Of a stretch of DNA of 64,000 nt, positions 1 through 11,400 are shown piece by piece; position 1 is the stretch's first letter; every line of letters begins with the position of its first letter. The DNA comes from Closterium sp. Naga37s-1 (lineage: Eukaryota > Streptophyta > Zygnematophyceae > Desmidiales > Closteriaceae). Made by a program: the position numbers and the translations under genes. The notes under the pieces were generated by a model. It ran no database searches. It was not told the origin of the DNA and worked only from the letters and a program-made list of their open reading frames with translations. The stretch is taken from NCBI GenBank assembly GCA_947471745.1, contig CANJKZ010000425.1, positions 1,406,501-1,470,500 of the forward strand, read 5' to 3'.

Positions 1-140
1 CCTCATAGTCACATTAGGCTGGTACCCTCTCCCTCATAGTCACATTAGGCTGGTACCCTCTCCCTCATAGTCACATTAGGCTGGTACCCTCTCCCTCATA
101 GTCACATTAGGCTGGTACCCTCTCCCTCATAATCACATTA
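1..140. repeat. 31-bp minisatellite in intron
   Basis: Four near-identical 31-bp units (core CCTCATAGTCACATTAGGCT) run from the window edge to about 124 and then decay. They lie in the intron just upstream of the first visible exon (about 151-215) of the synaptotagmin-like gene. The array probably continues to the left of the window. Confidence 0.9.
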
Positions 141-150
141 CGACTCATTA

Positions 151-3100
151 GTCTCTTCCAACATATTGTGGCCGGAGGGCATTGTTGTCAAGCTCAACCC
201 GGCCTTTGATGAGAAGTGAGTCACATCAACCTCACTCCCTCTCACTCATACCCGTCCACACACAACCTTCTCACACATACCCTCCCACTCATACCCTCAC
301 ACACCCTCTCGTACCCTCTCACACACACCCTCTTACACACTCTCACACACCCTTGCACACGCTCTCACACACCCTCTCACATGCTCTCGAACACACCCTC
401 TCACACACGCCCTCTTGTAACCTCTGCAGTAACTCTCTTGTGCCACAGTGTCTTATACACTGCTGCTGTGTGCATGTCCTGTCCAGGCACGCTGCTGCAG
501 CACGTGCTGCCAGCAGGCTCCCTGGAAAAAATAAGGCCCTTGTCTCAACAGCCCCTCCTCCTAGCCTCACCAGTACTTTCACATGCCCGTCCCCCGCTTC
601 CCCCCGCCAGGTTGCTGGAGAGTAAGTATGAGGTCGAGCTGGTGGTGCAGGTGGTGCGAGCAGAGGGAGTTGAAGAATTCTCTGCTTATCACTCGTGCTT
701 CTTCTCTCTCGCTCCCCCACTATCTCTTGGCGCTCCTGTTCCCCCTCCACTCTCCTGCATGGCGTCAGGTTGCTGGAGATGAAGCATGAGGGCGAGCTGG
801 TGCAGTTGGTGCGAGCCGAGGGGGTGAAGAACGTGGATACATGAAACCTTTTCTTCCTTTGCTCCTCTCTCGCCTCCCTCCTTACGCTCTCTCCCATATT
901 CCATCATCAGGCTGCTGGAGATGAAGTATGAGGGCGAGCTGGTGGTGCAGGTGGTGCGAGCAGAGGGGGTAAAGAACCCTTTTTCGGCCCTGTTCCCTCC
1001 ACTCTTGCGTCCCCCCCTTCCTGCCCTCCCCCCTCCTCTGTGTTCCATCACCAGGCTGCTGGAGATGAAGTATGAGGGCGAGCTGGTGGTGACGGTGGTG
1101 CGGGCAGAGGGAGTAAAGAACGTGGACACACTGGGCAAGTCGGACCCGTACACCACAATGTGGCTCAACCCGAAGCACATGGCCAAGACGGGCGTATGCA
1201 AGAACAACCTCAACCCCTCGTGGAACGAGACGTTCCTGCTGCCTGTCGATGACCCTCACACCGCCGAGCTCACCATTAAGGTGAGTTAGTGTGTGCTGTT
1301 ACGCTACCACCCCCCCCAGCGAAAGGTGAGGGCACTGGCAAGGTCAGTGCATGCTGCTGCCGGTGCTAGGGCCCCAGCCCCAGCAGGGAGGTGCATCCTG
1401 GGTGTGGTGTGGCTCAACCCGAAGCACATGGCCAAGACGGGCGTGCGCAAGAACAACCTCATCCCCACGTGGAACGAGACGTTTCTGCTGCCTGTCGATT
1501 CCCCGCACACCGCCGAGCTCACTATTAAGGTGCGTGCCAGTCAGTGCCTGCTGCTTCTGGGGGCGCTTTCACTCTGGGCAAGTCAGATCAGACCCCTATG
1601 CTACAGTGTGGTTCAAACCCAAGCACGTGCCCTCGTGGAACGAGACGTTCCTGCTGCCTGTGGATGACCCTCACACCGCCGAGCTCACCATTAAGGTGAG
1701 TCTGTGCACTCTGCTGTAACGCTGCCCTAGGCTCGCACCTGGCAGCGAAGAGATGAGGGCAGTGCACTGTGAAGGTGGCGCAGGTGGTGCGAGCAGAGGG
1801 GGTGAAGAACGTGGAATTGTTTTTGTTGCCTGTGGATGACCCGCACACCGCCGAGCTCACCATTAAGGTGAGTCAGTCAGTGTGTGCTGGTGGTGGTGAG
1901 GGCTCTGTGCTGTGAAGGTGATTCAGCGCGTGCTGGTGGTGAGGGCTCTGTGCTGTGAAGGTGAGTCAGCGCGTGCTGGTGGTGAGGGCTCTGTCACGCT
2001 GGGCAAGTTGGATTGGACCCCTACGCTACTGTGTGCCTCAACTCAACCCCAAGATGACTTTTAAGTCGACTCAAAAGTCAGACCCCTATGCCACTGTGTG
2101 CCTCAACCCCAACCTCAACCCCTCGTGGAAAAAGACGTTTCTGCTACCCGTGGATGACCCGCACACTGCCGAGCTCACCATTAAGGTCAGTCAGTTCAGT
2201 TCAGTGCGCACTGCTGCTACAACCCCCCCCCCCCCCCCTCCCCCCCCTCCCTCCCCCCTCCAGCAAAGAGGTGAGGGCACTGTGAAGGTCAGTGCATGCA
2301 TGCTGCCGAGACGTTTCTGCTACCCCCCGTGGATGACCCACACACTGCCGAACTCACCATTAAGGCGCTGTTCCCCTGGCGGATTTAATGGTAGACCTGA
2401 TGGTATAGCTGCCTCCTCTCTCTCCGCTCTCCCCTCTCAGGTGGAGGACGATGACGTGATGGCAGATTTGGACCTGGGGTGGGCGCTGTTCCCCCTGGCG
2501 GACCTGATGAGAGGCCACGGGGTGAGCTGCTTACTCTTTATCTTTCTCGCCTTCCCTCTCGCCCCCCCATCAGGTGGATACGATGATTTGATGCAAGACT
2601 CGGACCTGGGGTGTTGTACTCGCACTGGGTGGCCACTTGTTCCCCCTGGCGGACCCGATGGCAGACCCGATGGTAGACCCGATGGCAGACCTGATGGTAG
2701 ACCTGATGGCATAGCTGCTTCCTCTCTCTCTGCTCTCTTCTCTTCCCTCAGGTGGAGGACGATGATGTGATGCAAGACTCAGATCTGGGGTGGGCGCTGT
2801 TCCCCCTGGCGGACCTGATGGACAAGAGCGGGCCGTACCAGGTCACCCTCGACCTGCTGCCCCACCTGCACGATGACAAGCTGCTGGGAAAGGACCACAA
2901 GCTCGGCCGCATCACTCTGCTGGTGAGCGTGGGGGCTGTGGTGTGGGGGGATGGACCAGTGAGGACCGTTTCCTTTTTTCTTTGAGCTCCTAGGGGCTGG
3001 TGTGGTTGCACCTATTGCCTGCCACCCCTTCCCCGCCTGCACGACGACAAGCTGCTGGGCAAGGACCACAAGCTCGGCCGCATTACGCTGCCGGTGAGCG

Positions 3101-4280
3101 AGATATGAGCGGGGAGCGGGGAAGAAGGCGGGTGAGGGATGGAGGTGTGGGCTGGGAAGAGGGAGAGACAGTGTGACGGAGGCAGGGAAGGCGAATTCGA
3201 GCTGGCATACTGCGAGTACTCGAATGAGGAGGAGAGGGGCAGCGCGACGGGAGGCAGAGAAGGTTGTGAAGATTCTCAAATGCCTCTCCTTTTGTCCTTC
3301 TCCCCCTCACACCGCCGGTGCAGCTGGCGTATCGTGATTACTCAGACGAGGAGAGGGACAGCGTGACCGCGGCAGAAAAGGCCTTGTTAATTCTCAAAAG
3401 CGTTCCCCTTTCCTCCTTCCCCCTTCTTCCCTCTCTCTCACCCGCACTGTCCACTCAGCTGGCGTATCGTGATTACTCTGATGAGGAGAGGGACAGCGTG
3501 ACCGCGGCAGAAAAGGCCTTGTTAATTCTCAAAAGCGTTCCCCTTTCCTCCTTCCCCCTTTTTCCCTCTCTCTCACCCGCACTGTCCACTCAGCTGGCGT
3601 ATCGTGATTACTCTGATGAGGAGAGGGACAGCGTGACCGCGGCAGAAAAGGCACGTGGCCCGCGCATAAAGGACCACAGTGTGCCGGCCGAGCAGGCCAA
3701 TGCCGCCATGGCTGCCGCTGCTGCCGACTCCGAGAGGCGCGTGCGCGAGGCGGCTGAACGCGCCCTCATGACCCCCAGAGCAACCATGGCGCGGCGCTTG
3801 TCTGAGGTGGGGCAGAAATCTACTAAGGTGGTGGAGCAGTCCCAGAGGAGGAGCAGCTCTGATGCAGCAGATGATGCCCTGCCTGTCTCCGTTGCTCCTG
3901 GCGCCCCTGCTGCTGACGCCCCTGCTGCTGACGCTGCTGCTACTGCTGCTGATACCGCCCCTGCTGCTGCTGATGATGCTGATGCTGCTGCTGCAGCACC
4001 ACCAGCGGCCCGTGCGGCGCCCAGCTTGGCGCGGTCCATGGGTGACCTGAAGCACCGGGACAGGGAGGGCGCTCTGCAAGTGTCCAGTGACGTAGAGCCC
4101 ACGGACTCGGACGCAGCAGCAGCAGGAGCGGAAGGGGATGCTCCGCTCTCCCCTGCGCTCTCGCCGGGCCCCGATGGGAAGCCCAAGAGGAGGAGTGGCG
4201 CCATGGGGTTTATAAGCAAGGTGGGGCAGATGGGCCGGAATGTCAAGTCTGGCATTGAGGGGAGCCTGTCTCCCAAGTAG
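151..4280 (+). CDS. Synaptotagmin-like SMP/C2 protein (3' part of gene)
   Basis: The 5' end is outside the window. Phase-consistent exons are about 151-215, 1055-1280, 2752-2922 and 3594-4280 (stop). The first encodes ILWPEGIVVKLNPAFDE, the WP-x-x-I/V-V-x-L end of an SMP lipid-transfer domain. The split AAG codon joins exactly to LLEMKYEGELVVTVVRAEGV, strand 1 of a C2 domain that continues through GKSDPY and NPSWNETFLLPVDD to a GRITLLLAYRDYSDEE end. A 200-residue Ala/Ser-rich tail follows, closing with GFISKVGQMGRNVKSGIEG, perhaps an amphipathic membrane contact. Plant relatives (SYT/NTMC2 families) tether the ER to the plasma membrane and move glycerolipids. Many partial exon copies in the introns make alternative exon use possible. 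Family call is firm; the exact subfamily is not. Confidence 0.85.
611..975 (+). repeat. Three echoes of the C2 strand-1 exon
   Basis: Partial copies start at 611, about 771 and about 911, each after a CAG acceptor. They encode LLESKYEVELVVQVVRAEGV, LLEMKHEGELVQ and LLEMKYEGELVVQVVRAEGV, against LLEMKYEGELVVTVVRAEGV in the full exon at 1055. The most distant copies are the most diverged. None reaches the rest of the C2 domain. Confidence 0.85.
1405..2366 (+). repeat. Five echoes of the C2 exon 3' half
   Basis: Decayed copies of the exon segment encoding NPSWNETFLLPVDDPHTAEL occur at about 1405-1530, 1580-1696, 1780-1868, 2005-2187 and 2305-2366. Most still end in ATTAAG followed by a GT donor. 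Lengths differ, and several are internally deleted. The fourth is interrupted by a palindrome at 2056-2079. Confidence 0.85.
2056..2079. repeat. Junction palindrome (TCGA centre)
   Basis: A near-perfect 24-nt palindrome with core TTTTAAGTCGACTCAAAA. It sits exactly between two echoes: the copy ending CTCAACCCCAAGATG on its left and the copy starting AGACCCCTATGCCACTGTG on its right. Confidence 0.8.
2400..2751 (+). repeat. Echoes of the VEDDDVMQDSDLGW exon and a 12-bp minisatellite
   Basis: Partial copies of the exon that starts at 2752 lie at about 2442-2520 and 2575-2612. Between 2645 and 2715 a 12-bp unit (GATGGCAGACCT and variants) is repeated about six times. It derives from the exon segment encoding PLADLMD. 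Confidence 0.75.
3040..3095 (+). repeat. Echo of exon end (DKLLGKDHKLGR)
   Basis: A second copy of the last 55 bp of the 2752-2922 exon, including a GGTGAGCG donor, lies 120 bp downstream of the real donor. It has two base changes near the splice site (CTGCTGG to CTGCCGG). Confidence 0.8.
3190..3593 (+). repeat. Three graded echoes of the last exon start
   Basis: Copies of the exon segment encoding LAYRDYSDEERDSVTAAEK begin at about 3190 (strongly diverged), 3324 and 3459. The last two are a 135-bp tandem repeat, nearly identical to each other and to the real exon at 3594. Each copy breaks off after GCAGAAAAGG at the sequence TTAATTCTCAAAAG (3266-3280, 3384-3400 and 3518-3534), a half site of the junction palindrome. 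Confidence 0.9.
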
Positions 4281-4319
4281 CACTGAGCTTGATTCTTGAG
4301 GTGCTTCAGGGGTGGGACG

Positions 4320-4502
4320 ATGGGGTTTATGAGCAAAGTGGGGCAGATGGGCCGGAATGTCAAGTCCGGGATTGAGGGGAGCCTGTCGCCCAAGTAACAC
4401 TTTTCAGTGCCGCAAACGTGGCGGTGGGTAACGCGAACAAGGTGGGGCAGATGGGCAGGAACGTCAAGTCTGGCATTGAGGGAAACCTCTCCTCTCCCTT
4501 AA
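4320..4502 (+). repeat. Two echoes of the C-terminal exon end
   Basis: Downstream of the stop codon the terminal coding segment recurs twice. One copy at 4320-4397 encodes GFMSKVGQMGRNVKSGIEGS and a TAA stop. A more decayed copy lies at 4438-4502 (NKVGQMGRNVKSGIEGNL). Exon echoing therefore also affects the 3' end and 3' UTR. Confidence 0.9.
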
Positions 4503-5422
4503 GAAACACTGACCTTGGTGGGGGGTTATAGGCCCTGAGAATTGTTCAAGGATGCTGAGGATAAAAAGGGAGGAAAAGGATTGGTTTCTTTGTTATGGGT
4601 CTTCCTATAAGCCACTGTACTGTATGTAAGAGGTTGTGTAGACAGACTTGTTTGGATCAGATGTGCACGCACAATAATGAGATGGTATGGTAATTATGGT
4701 AGAAAAGTGCGTATATTGTTGTTCTGTTTCATAACTTATTCGCATGCACATGCCAAACTCTAATGCAATCTGAAGGGTTGTGCAATTCAGATGCTCGAGC
4801 GACACAGTGCCCGCCCTGGCCTGGCAGGAATGACGCTCTTGCTGTACCTTGGTGTTCTTTGCCTTCACACACGGTACCACATTACTGGTGTGCCTTTCTG
4901 CGGAGAGAACGTGTTCTGCTTCATGGTACTGGTATGCAAGAGCCTTTTCATTCTATGGCCTTTTCATTCTCTGACAGACTTGCAAGTTGCAACTCGAAAG
5001 GGGTTGAAATCATTCCACCTTGTTAATCCTAAAAGCAAAGTTTCGCAGGTCACTGCGTGCGAGTGGAGTCGGCTGTAGCTGCAAGCGTTGTGGCGATTCC
5101 ATTCGGTGTGCATGCCTGCATGGGACAATGGGTACAGTGAGGGGCAAAATGAGACGCAGAGAGGCAGAGAGGACTCGATAGGTCGAAAGAGGCCGGAAAG
5201 GGAGAAAAGTGAGGAAGAGGGGCAGTGAAAGGCAGAGTGGAAAAATAGGGAAGGGATGAAAGGTACTGTCTGTGTGACAGTTCACCAGATAAAATCACAT
5301 GTCGGGCAGGAAAAATAAGCTGGCCAAGAATCCCCAGATTCCCGTCAACTCCACTCACCCCTACTTCCTTTCATTCATCCTCCAACAGTTCCCCACCCTC
5401 ACCCCCCACAACACCCCCTGCC
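4503..5422. other. Intergenic, tail-to-tail
   Basis: AT-richer sequence between the stops of a plus-strand and a minus-strand gene. It must hold both 3' UTRs. No convincing ORF or RNA gene was seen. Confidence 0.6.
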
Positions 5423-8400
5423 TTACAGCCTTGCTGCAGACTCCCCCACCTGGCGGTTACTGGCAACGAGGGGGCAGTTCCACACGGCCGCAGCAATCCT
5501 CCCAACCCGGTCGTACCGCATCCACCAGTCCTTGGGCTCCCCAAGCTCACACATCCTCGACCCCTTAGTGGCTAGACCCCTGTAATGCGCCAGCCGCATG
5601 TCATCTGTATCCATATCCACTCCCTCCCCCACACTCTCCCCCACACTCTCCCCCACACTCTCCCCTACACCCTCCCCCGAAGCCTCCCCTCCGCTGGCCC
5701 CCGTGCCTCCCCCGGCGTCCTCTGTTTTGACCACTATGTGGATTTGAGCGGCCTGCACTTTGCGCGGGTTGAGGATGTATTTCCGGTGCCCCTCCTGGTC
5801 TAGGCAGTGCTCTGGGCGGTACTTTTGTGTGTCCATACAGTACACGTGCGGCCACCGGAAATGCATCCTCTCTATAAGCAGCCCCTCCATATGCACCCTC
5901 CGCCCGCCACCACCAGTGGCGGCGCCACGAAGGTCCCCAGTTCGGCGGAGATTCGAGGTGGAGGAGTCGCGGGGGGTATCAACACAAAAGGACATGTTGA
6001 AAACAGTGCAGCCGTAGGTGATCCAGGGGCGGTCGCGGTACTTGTCTAGGAGAGAGGGCATGGTGAGGGGCGGGAGCAGCTCCAGGAACTCGTCAAAGTC
6101 CTGCATGAACACCCACTGGGCTGTTCGGCGCGATCGGTACATGCAGTCCTGAATTGCTAGTGACTGGTGGCGTATGGGGGGGGGATGGGGGATGGGGGGA
6201 GAGGAAGGGGGAGGGGAGGCGAAAGCGGGGAGCGAAAGGAAGGGCTGAAAGGAAGGGCTGGAAGGAAAGCAAGATGAACACCCACTGGGCTGTGCGGCGC
6301 GATCGGTACATGCAGTCCTGAATGGCTAGTGACTGGTGGTGGGGGAGGGAGGGGGGGGTTGGGGATGTGGGAAGAGGAGGGTAGAGGGAGAGAGAGAGGA
6401 GTGGGTGAGGGAGAGGGGAGGAGGGGAAGAGGGCAAGAGTGTGGAGAGTAACATGAAACGAACAGCTAGGGTGGAAGGAGAGTTCCCTTACTGCTTCGCA
6501 AGAGTGTGACTCCACAACGCCCCCCCCCAGATACCCTACCGCTCCAGCAGCCGCCGCTCCACGCCCACGACGACGAGGGCTCTCTGGATGAGCAGAGCTG
6601 CACGTGCACGTGTGATGCAATCAGAAAGCTCACCTGCCCATACAGCCACGTGTCCCACTGCTGCGACTCGCGAAAATCTGTGATCTCCACCACGCCCCCC
6701 GCCAGGTACCCCTGCAGCGCACGCCGCACTGCCACGCCCACGGCCCCGGCATCGTAGAGAATGAAGTGGTCGGCAGCGGCGTACACGCGGTGGTAGTCCA
6801 GCCACTCTAGCAGGACCCGTGGCTCCATGGTGCCGTACATGGGCGGCCCACAGAAGAGCAAGTGGTGCTTGAAGGGGGCTGTGGAGGGCGTGATGGGCTG
6901 GGAGAAGTTGGGGAGGAGATGGATGGGGGAAGGACGGCCATGAGAGAGGAGAGAGCTCAAGACAGCCCACAAAATGACAGCGCGTTCCAGAAACCAGTTC
7001 CACAAGGCTGTTCCTCCCTCCTGCCCGCAACCTCTCATGCCCGCACCCCCCCCCCCCACATGCCCCCATATGTACCTCAGACTTGGATTCCCGGAAGGGG
7101 TAGAGGATCTCTGAGTTGATGCGCGCCTTCAGGTAGCCCCCAGGTGATTGCACAGGTGATTCCAACAGACAGTTGACCACCACTGTCTCATACTGCGCAT
7201 GGAACGAGGGGATTGGGAGAAGTAGGAGTAGGCTCTTAAAAAGAAGGCTCTAAAGTAGGCTCTTTGAAAAAAACCTCTTATAAGTAGGCTCTTAAAAAGT
7301 TGGCTCTTAGGAGTAGGCTCTTAAAAAGTAGGGTCTGAGGTTCTGCTGCCGGTGGTGCAGAACACGTACGAGGAAGTTATGGTGCTCGCCCACGTAGATC
7401 ATCTCCAGCGCACCCAGGATGACCGACCCATCCCATCCACGCCGTGCCGTGCCACTCGCACAAAATACCATGCCACGGAGATCACCTGAGCAGCAGGTGG
7501 TGCTGTTGTTGACAAGTCTCACCAGGAAGTTATGGTGCTCGCCCACGTAGATCATCTCGAGCGCACCGGGGATGACGGACCCATCCACGCCATGCCACTC
7601 GCACAGCGACAGCCGGTGGGATCCATGCAGCGCCAGCGCTGACAGACCCAGGATGGCTATGCGTGATGGGGACACACGGTAGGCGCTGGGAGGGGGAGGG
7701 AGGGATCAGACAGAAGAGAGGGAAGAGGATGTTGGGTTGTTGTGTGGTAGTCATAACACCAGCAGGTGCGCCTCATGCAGTGCCAGCGCTGACAGACCCA
7801 GGATGGCGATGCGTGATGGGGACACGCGGTAGGCGCTGGGAGGGAGAGAGGGAGGCAGGGAGGGAGGGGAGAGGGAGGGGAACAGAGGGTTTATGGGCTG
7901 TAATGGGCTGTAATGGGCTGTAATGGGCTGTAATGGGCTGTAATGGGCTGTAATGGGCTGTAATGGGCTGTAATGGGCTGTAATGGGCTGTAATGGGCTG
8001 TAATGGGCTGTAATGGGCTGTAATGGGCTGTAATGGGCTGTAATGGGCTGTAATGGGCTGTAATGGGCTGTAATGGGCTGTAATGGGCTGTAATGGGCTG
8101 TTGTGAGGCAGTGATTACACCAGCCGGTGCGCCCCGTACAGCGCCCAGGGCTGATAGGCCCAGGATGGCGATGCGCGATGGGGACACACGGTAGGCGCTG
8201 GGAGGGAGAAAGGGAGGGGCGCACAAGGAAAGTGTACGTTGGGTGGTTGTTGTGTGCAGCGATTTCGGTGGCGGGCGGGTGAGTCGTATGCAATGATAGG
8301 GCTGAGAGTCCCATGGTGGTGATGTGGGGCTGTGCGGCCCATGGTGGTGATGTGGATCATGGGTCTCTCAGCCCTATCAGGACACATGGTAGGTGCTGTG

Positions 8401-11400
8401 CTGGGAGGCAAGGGCAGTGGGAGCAGCATGAAGAACAGACGCACACAGTACCTACCATGGGTGGTCTTGCATGGGCAGTGGGTGAGCGGCAATGAACCCG
8501 AACCATTCACCTGACGCATCACCTGGGGAATTACCTGTACTTGACGAAGCCGTAGGAGGCGTAGCGGCGGAAGGAGCGTTGGCGCCAGAGGTCAGGGTGG
8601 TCGTCTGTGATGTAGTATAGCGAGTAGTTGGTGGGGGGGGTGGCTGCCGCCTTGCGCATCTCCAGATCCGCCTGGATACAGTGTGGTAACAGAGGGTGCA
8701 GTAGGAGTGGATGCCGTGGGAGGGAGGGACGGAAAGACAGAGGTCAGGGTGGTCGTCCGTGATGTAGTAGAGTGAGTAGTTGGTGGGAGGGGTGGCCGCT
8801 GCCTTGCGCATCTCCAGATCCGCCTGTAGGGGAATGGGATACAGTACGGTAACAGGGGTTCCAGTATGATAACAGGGGGTGCAATGGGAGGGATGCAGCG
8901 AAAGGAAGGGAGGAACAGCAGAGGTCAGGGTGGCCGTCCGTGATGTAGTACAGGGAATAGTTGGTGGGCGGGGTGGCTGCCGCCTTGCGCATCTCCAAGT
9001 CCGCCTGGGTGCAGTGGGAGGGGGTACAGTGGGAGGGGGTACAGTGGGAGGGGTTGCAGTGGGAGGGAGGGAGTGGGGAACAGAGGGCGGAATGGCTGAG
9101 GTCAGGAATGGTCGTCCATGGTGTAGTAGAGTAGAGCGTGTGGTTGGATTGATCATTGATGAGTACAGCCTGCCCTGCAGCCCCGTACTGTGCCAATCCA
9201 ACCCAGCGGCACACTCACTCATCTTGAGGCCCAACCATCCACCTATTGAGCCCACCCACCCACCCACCTTGAGCGCGGCAGCAGCCATTTGTTCCGCCAG
9301 CATCTCCCCCTGCTTGCTTGGCCTGCGCTCGCCCCATCTCCTCCAACTGAGGGCAGCAGAGCGCCATGCCATATCCACTCCACCCCACCCCACCCCGCCT
9401 CACCTTACCCCACCGCACCCACCTTGAGGGCAGTGACAGCAGCCATCTGCTCTGCCAGCATCTCGCCCTGCTTGGCCAGCGCGCGCCCCATCTCCTCCAC
9501 GCGCGCGCGCACGCTCTGCACCTCCCCCGCCTGCTTCTCCCCCATGGCCCGTGTGAAGTCCACCAGTCGCCTGCTGCCACCTGTCACCCGAGCTTCCAAG
9601 GCCTGCAGCGACTGGGCTGTCTGGTTGGCCAGGGCTGCCTGCTGCTGTCGCAGCTGTGCCATGCTGGCCGTGAGGGAGGCTGATGGGCGAGGGAGGAGAG
9701 CGGAGGGCAGGAGGTGAGAGCAGGAGAGGAGAGGCGACTTGTCAGTCGACTGAGAAGGGACCGGCTGTCTGATTGGCCAGGGCTGCCTGCTGCTGCTGCA
9801 GCTGTGCCATGCTGGCCGTGAAGGAGGCTGGGAAGAAAAAGGAGAGAGGAGGGCTTTAGAGCAGGAGCGCAGGAGAAGACAGGAGAGCAGGATTTAATTG
9901 TGGGAGAAGAGAAGGCAGAGGAGGAGTGGAAGGGAGGAGTGAAGGCAGTTTGATGTGTGGATGGGGGCGCAATAGGACAGGCTGATGGCAGAGCGGGACG
10001 GCAGGCCATGGCCATCATGTGTACACGGCTAGCTCATGTGCAAGGCAGGCTCGCGGCAGCTTAAAGCCCACCTTGCAAGTCCATGATGTCTCTCGCCATG
10101 GTGGAGAGCACGACTCGCCGCGTGATCTTCGCTGGCTTGCTCTAGGCACACACACAAGGGGAAAGAGGGGAAGGGAGTGAGGGTGAGAGTGAGGGATGGA
10201 GAAGCAAAGCAATCACTGTCCACTCCATTCCAATCACTGTCCACTCCATTCCACTCCATTCCACTCCATTACACCTTGCATTCTGCCCCTGCTCTTGCAA
10301 CCCCCTCTCGCCTTGCATTCTGCCCCTGCTCTTGCAACCCCCTCTCGCCTTGCATTCTGCCCCTGCTCTTGCAACCCCCACTCGCCTTGCATTCTGCCCC
10401 TGCTCTTGCAACCCCCTCTCGCCTTGCACCACCCCCTCTCGTTACACCCCGCTCCCCTTCCCCCGTCTCCCCCTCCCCCATGCCCCTTTTTCACCCCTCC
10501 CTTCTTCCCTTGCCCGCACGCACCCCTTCCCTCCACCCCCCCCCCCCCCCCCCCCCCACCCCTCGCACCACGTTGAGCAGCGACGAGAGGCCTGTGGACG
10601 ACACCTCCAGCGCCCCCAGCTCCTCCGTCCACATGAAATACACCTGGGGGGCGCACACACAACGGGTGGGGGGGGGGGCGGGAAGAGAAAAGGAGGGTTT
10701 GTGGGAGGGGGTTGGGTGAAGTAAGGCGGCGGGGAAGGGAGGATTTCAGGGGAAATGGTTAAGGGGCAGGAGAAGGGGTGGTGTTGACGACAAGGCATGG
10801 TGGAATATGATGGGATGATGGGAATAGCGAGGAGCGCACCTGGCAGGCGGAGAGGGGCGCACCTGGCAGGCGGGGAGGGGCGCACCTGGCAGGCGGAGAG
10901 GGGCGCACCTGGCAGGCGGAGAGGAGGAGGAAGAGGAGGAAGATGGTGCAGTAGAACCGCGCCTGCCATTGGGGAAGCACACACATGGGAGCACATATGG
11001 GAAGACATGGAAAAATTTAGGGACGCATCAGATTCGCACAAACCATATGTGCACAGATAGCACCCCCGATATTGTCACATCAGGCACCACATTCCCCCGA
11101 TATTGTCACATCGAGCAACATTCCTCCCTCCCCCTCCCCCCCACCACACATGCACAACCCCTTCTTGACGGCACCACAATGTCAATCCTTACTCCAACCA
11201 ACCCCATACAGTCACACAACCCCCCTACGTTCAACCCCCCCTTGCGCGCACCACGCCACGCAGGAACGTCATTGGGCGAGCGATCGACCGCGCAACCCCG
11301 CTCTCGTCGCCCCACGTGTCTCGCCTTTCCGCGCTCTTCCCCTCCTTGCCCTCCTTCGTCTTCGACGGCGAACTCAGCTCCTCCGCTGCGCCGCTCGCGC

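Noticed and set aside
611..3593. Array of separate C2-domain genes or a multi-C2 protein
   Set aside because: The copies are truncated at different points, several are frameshifted, and only one set joins in phase. They are partial exon copies, not further domains.
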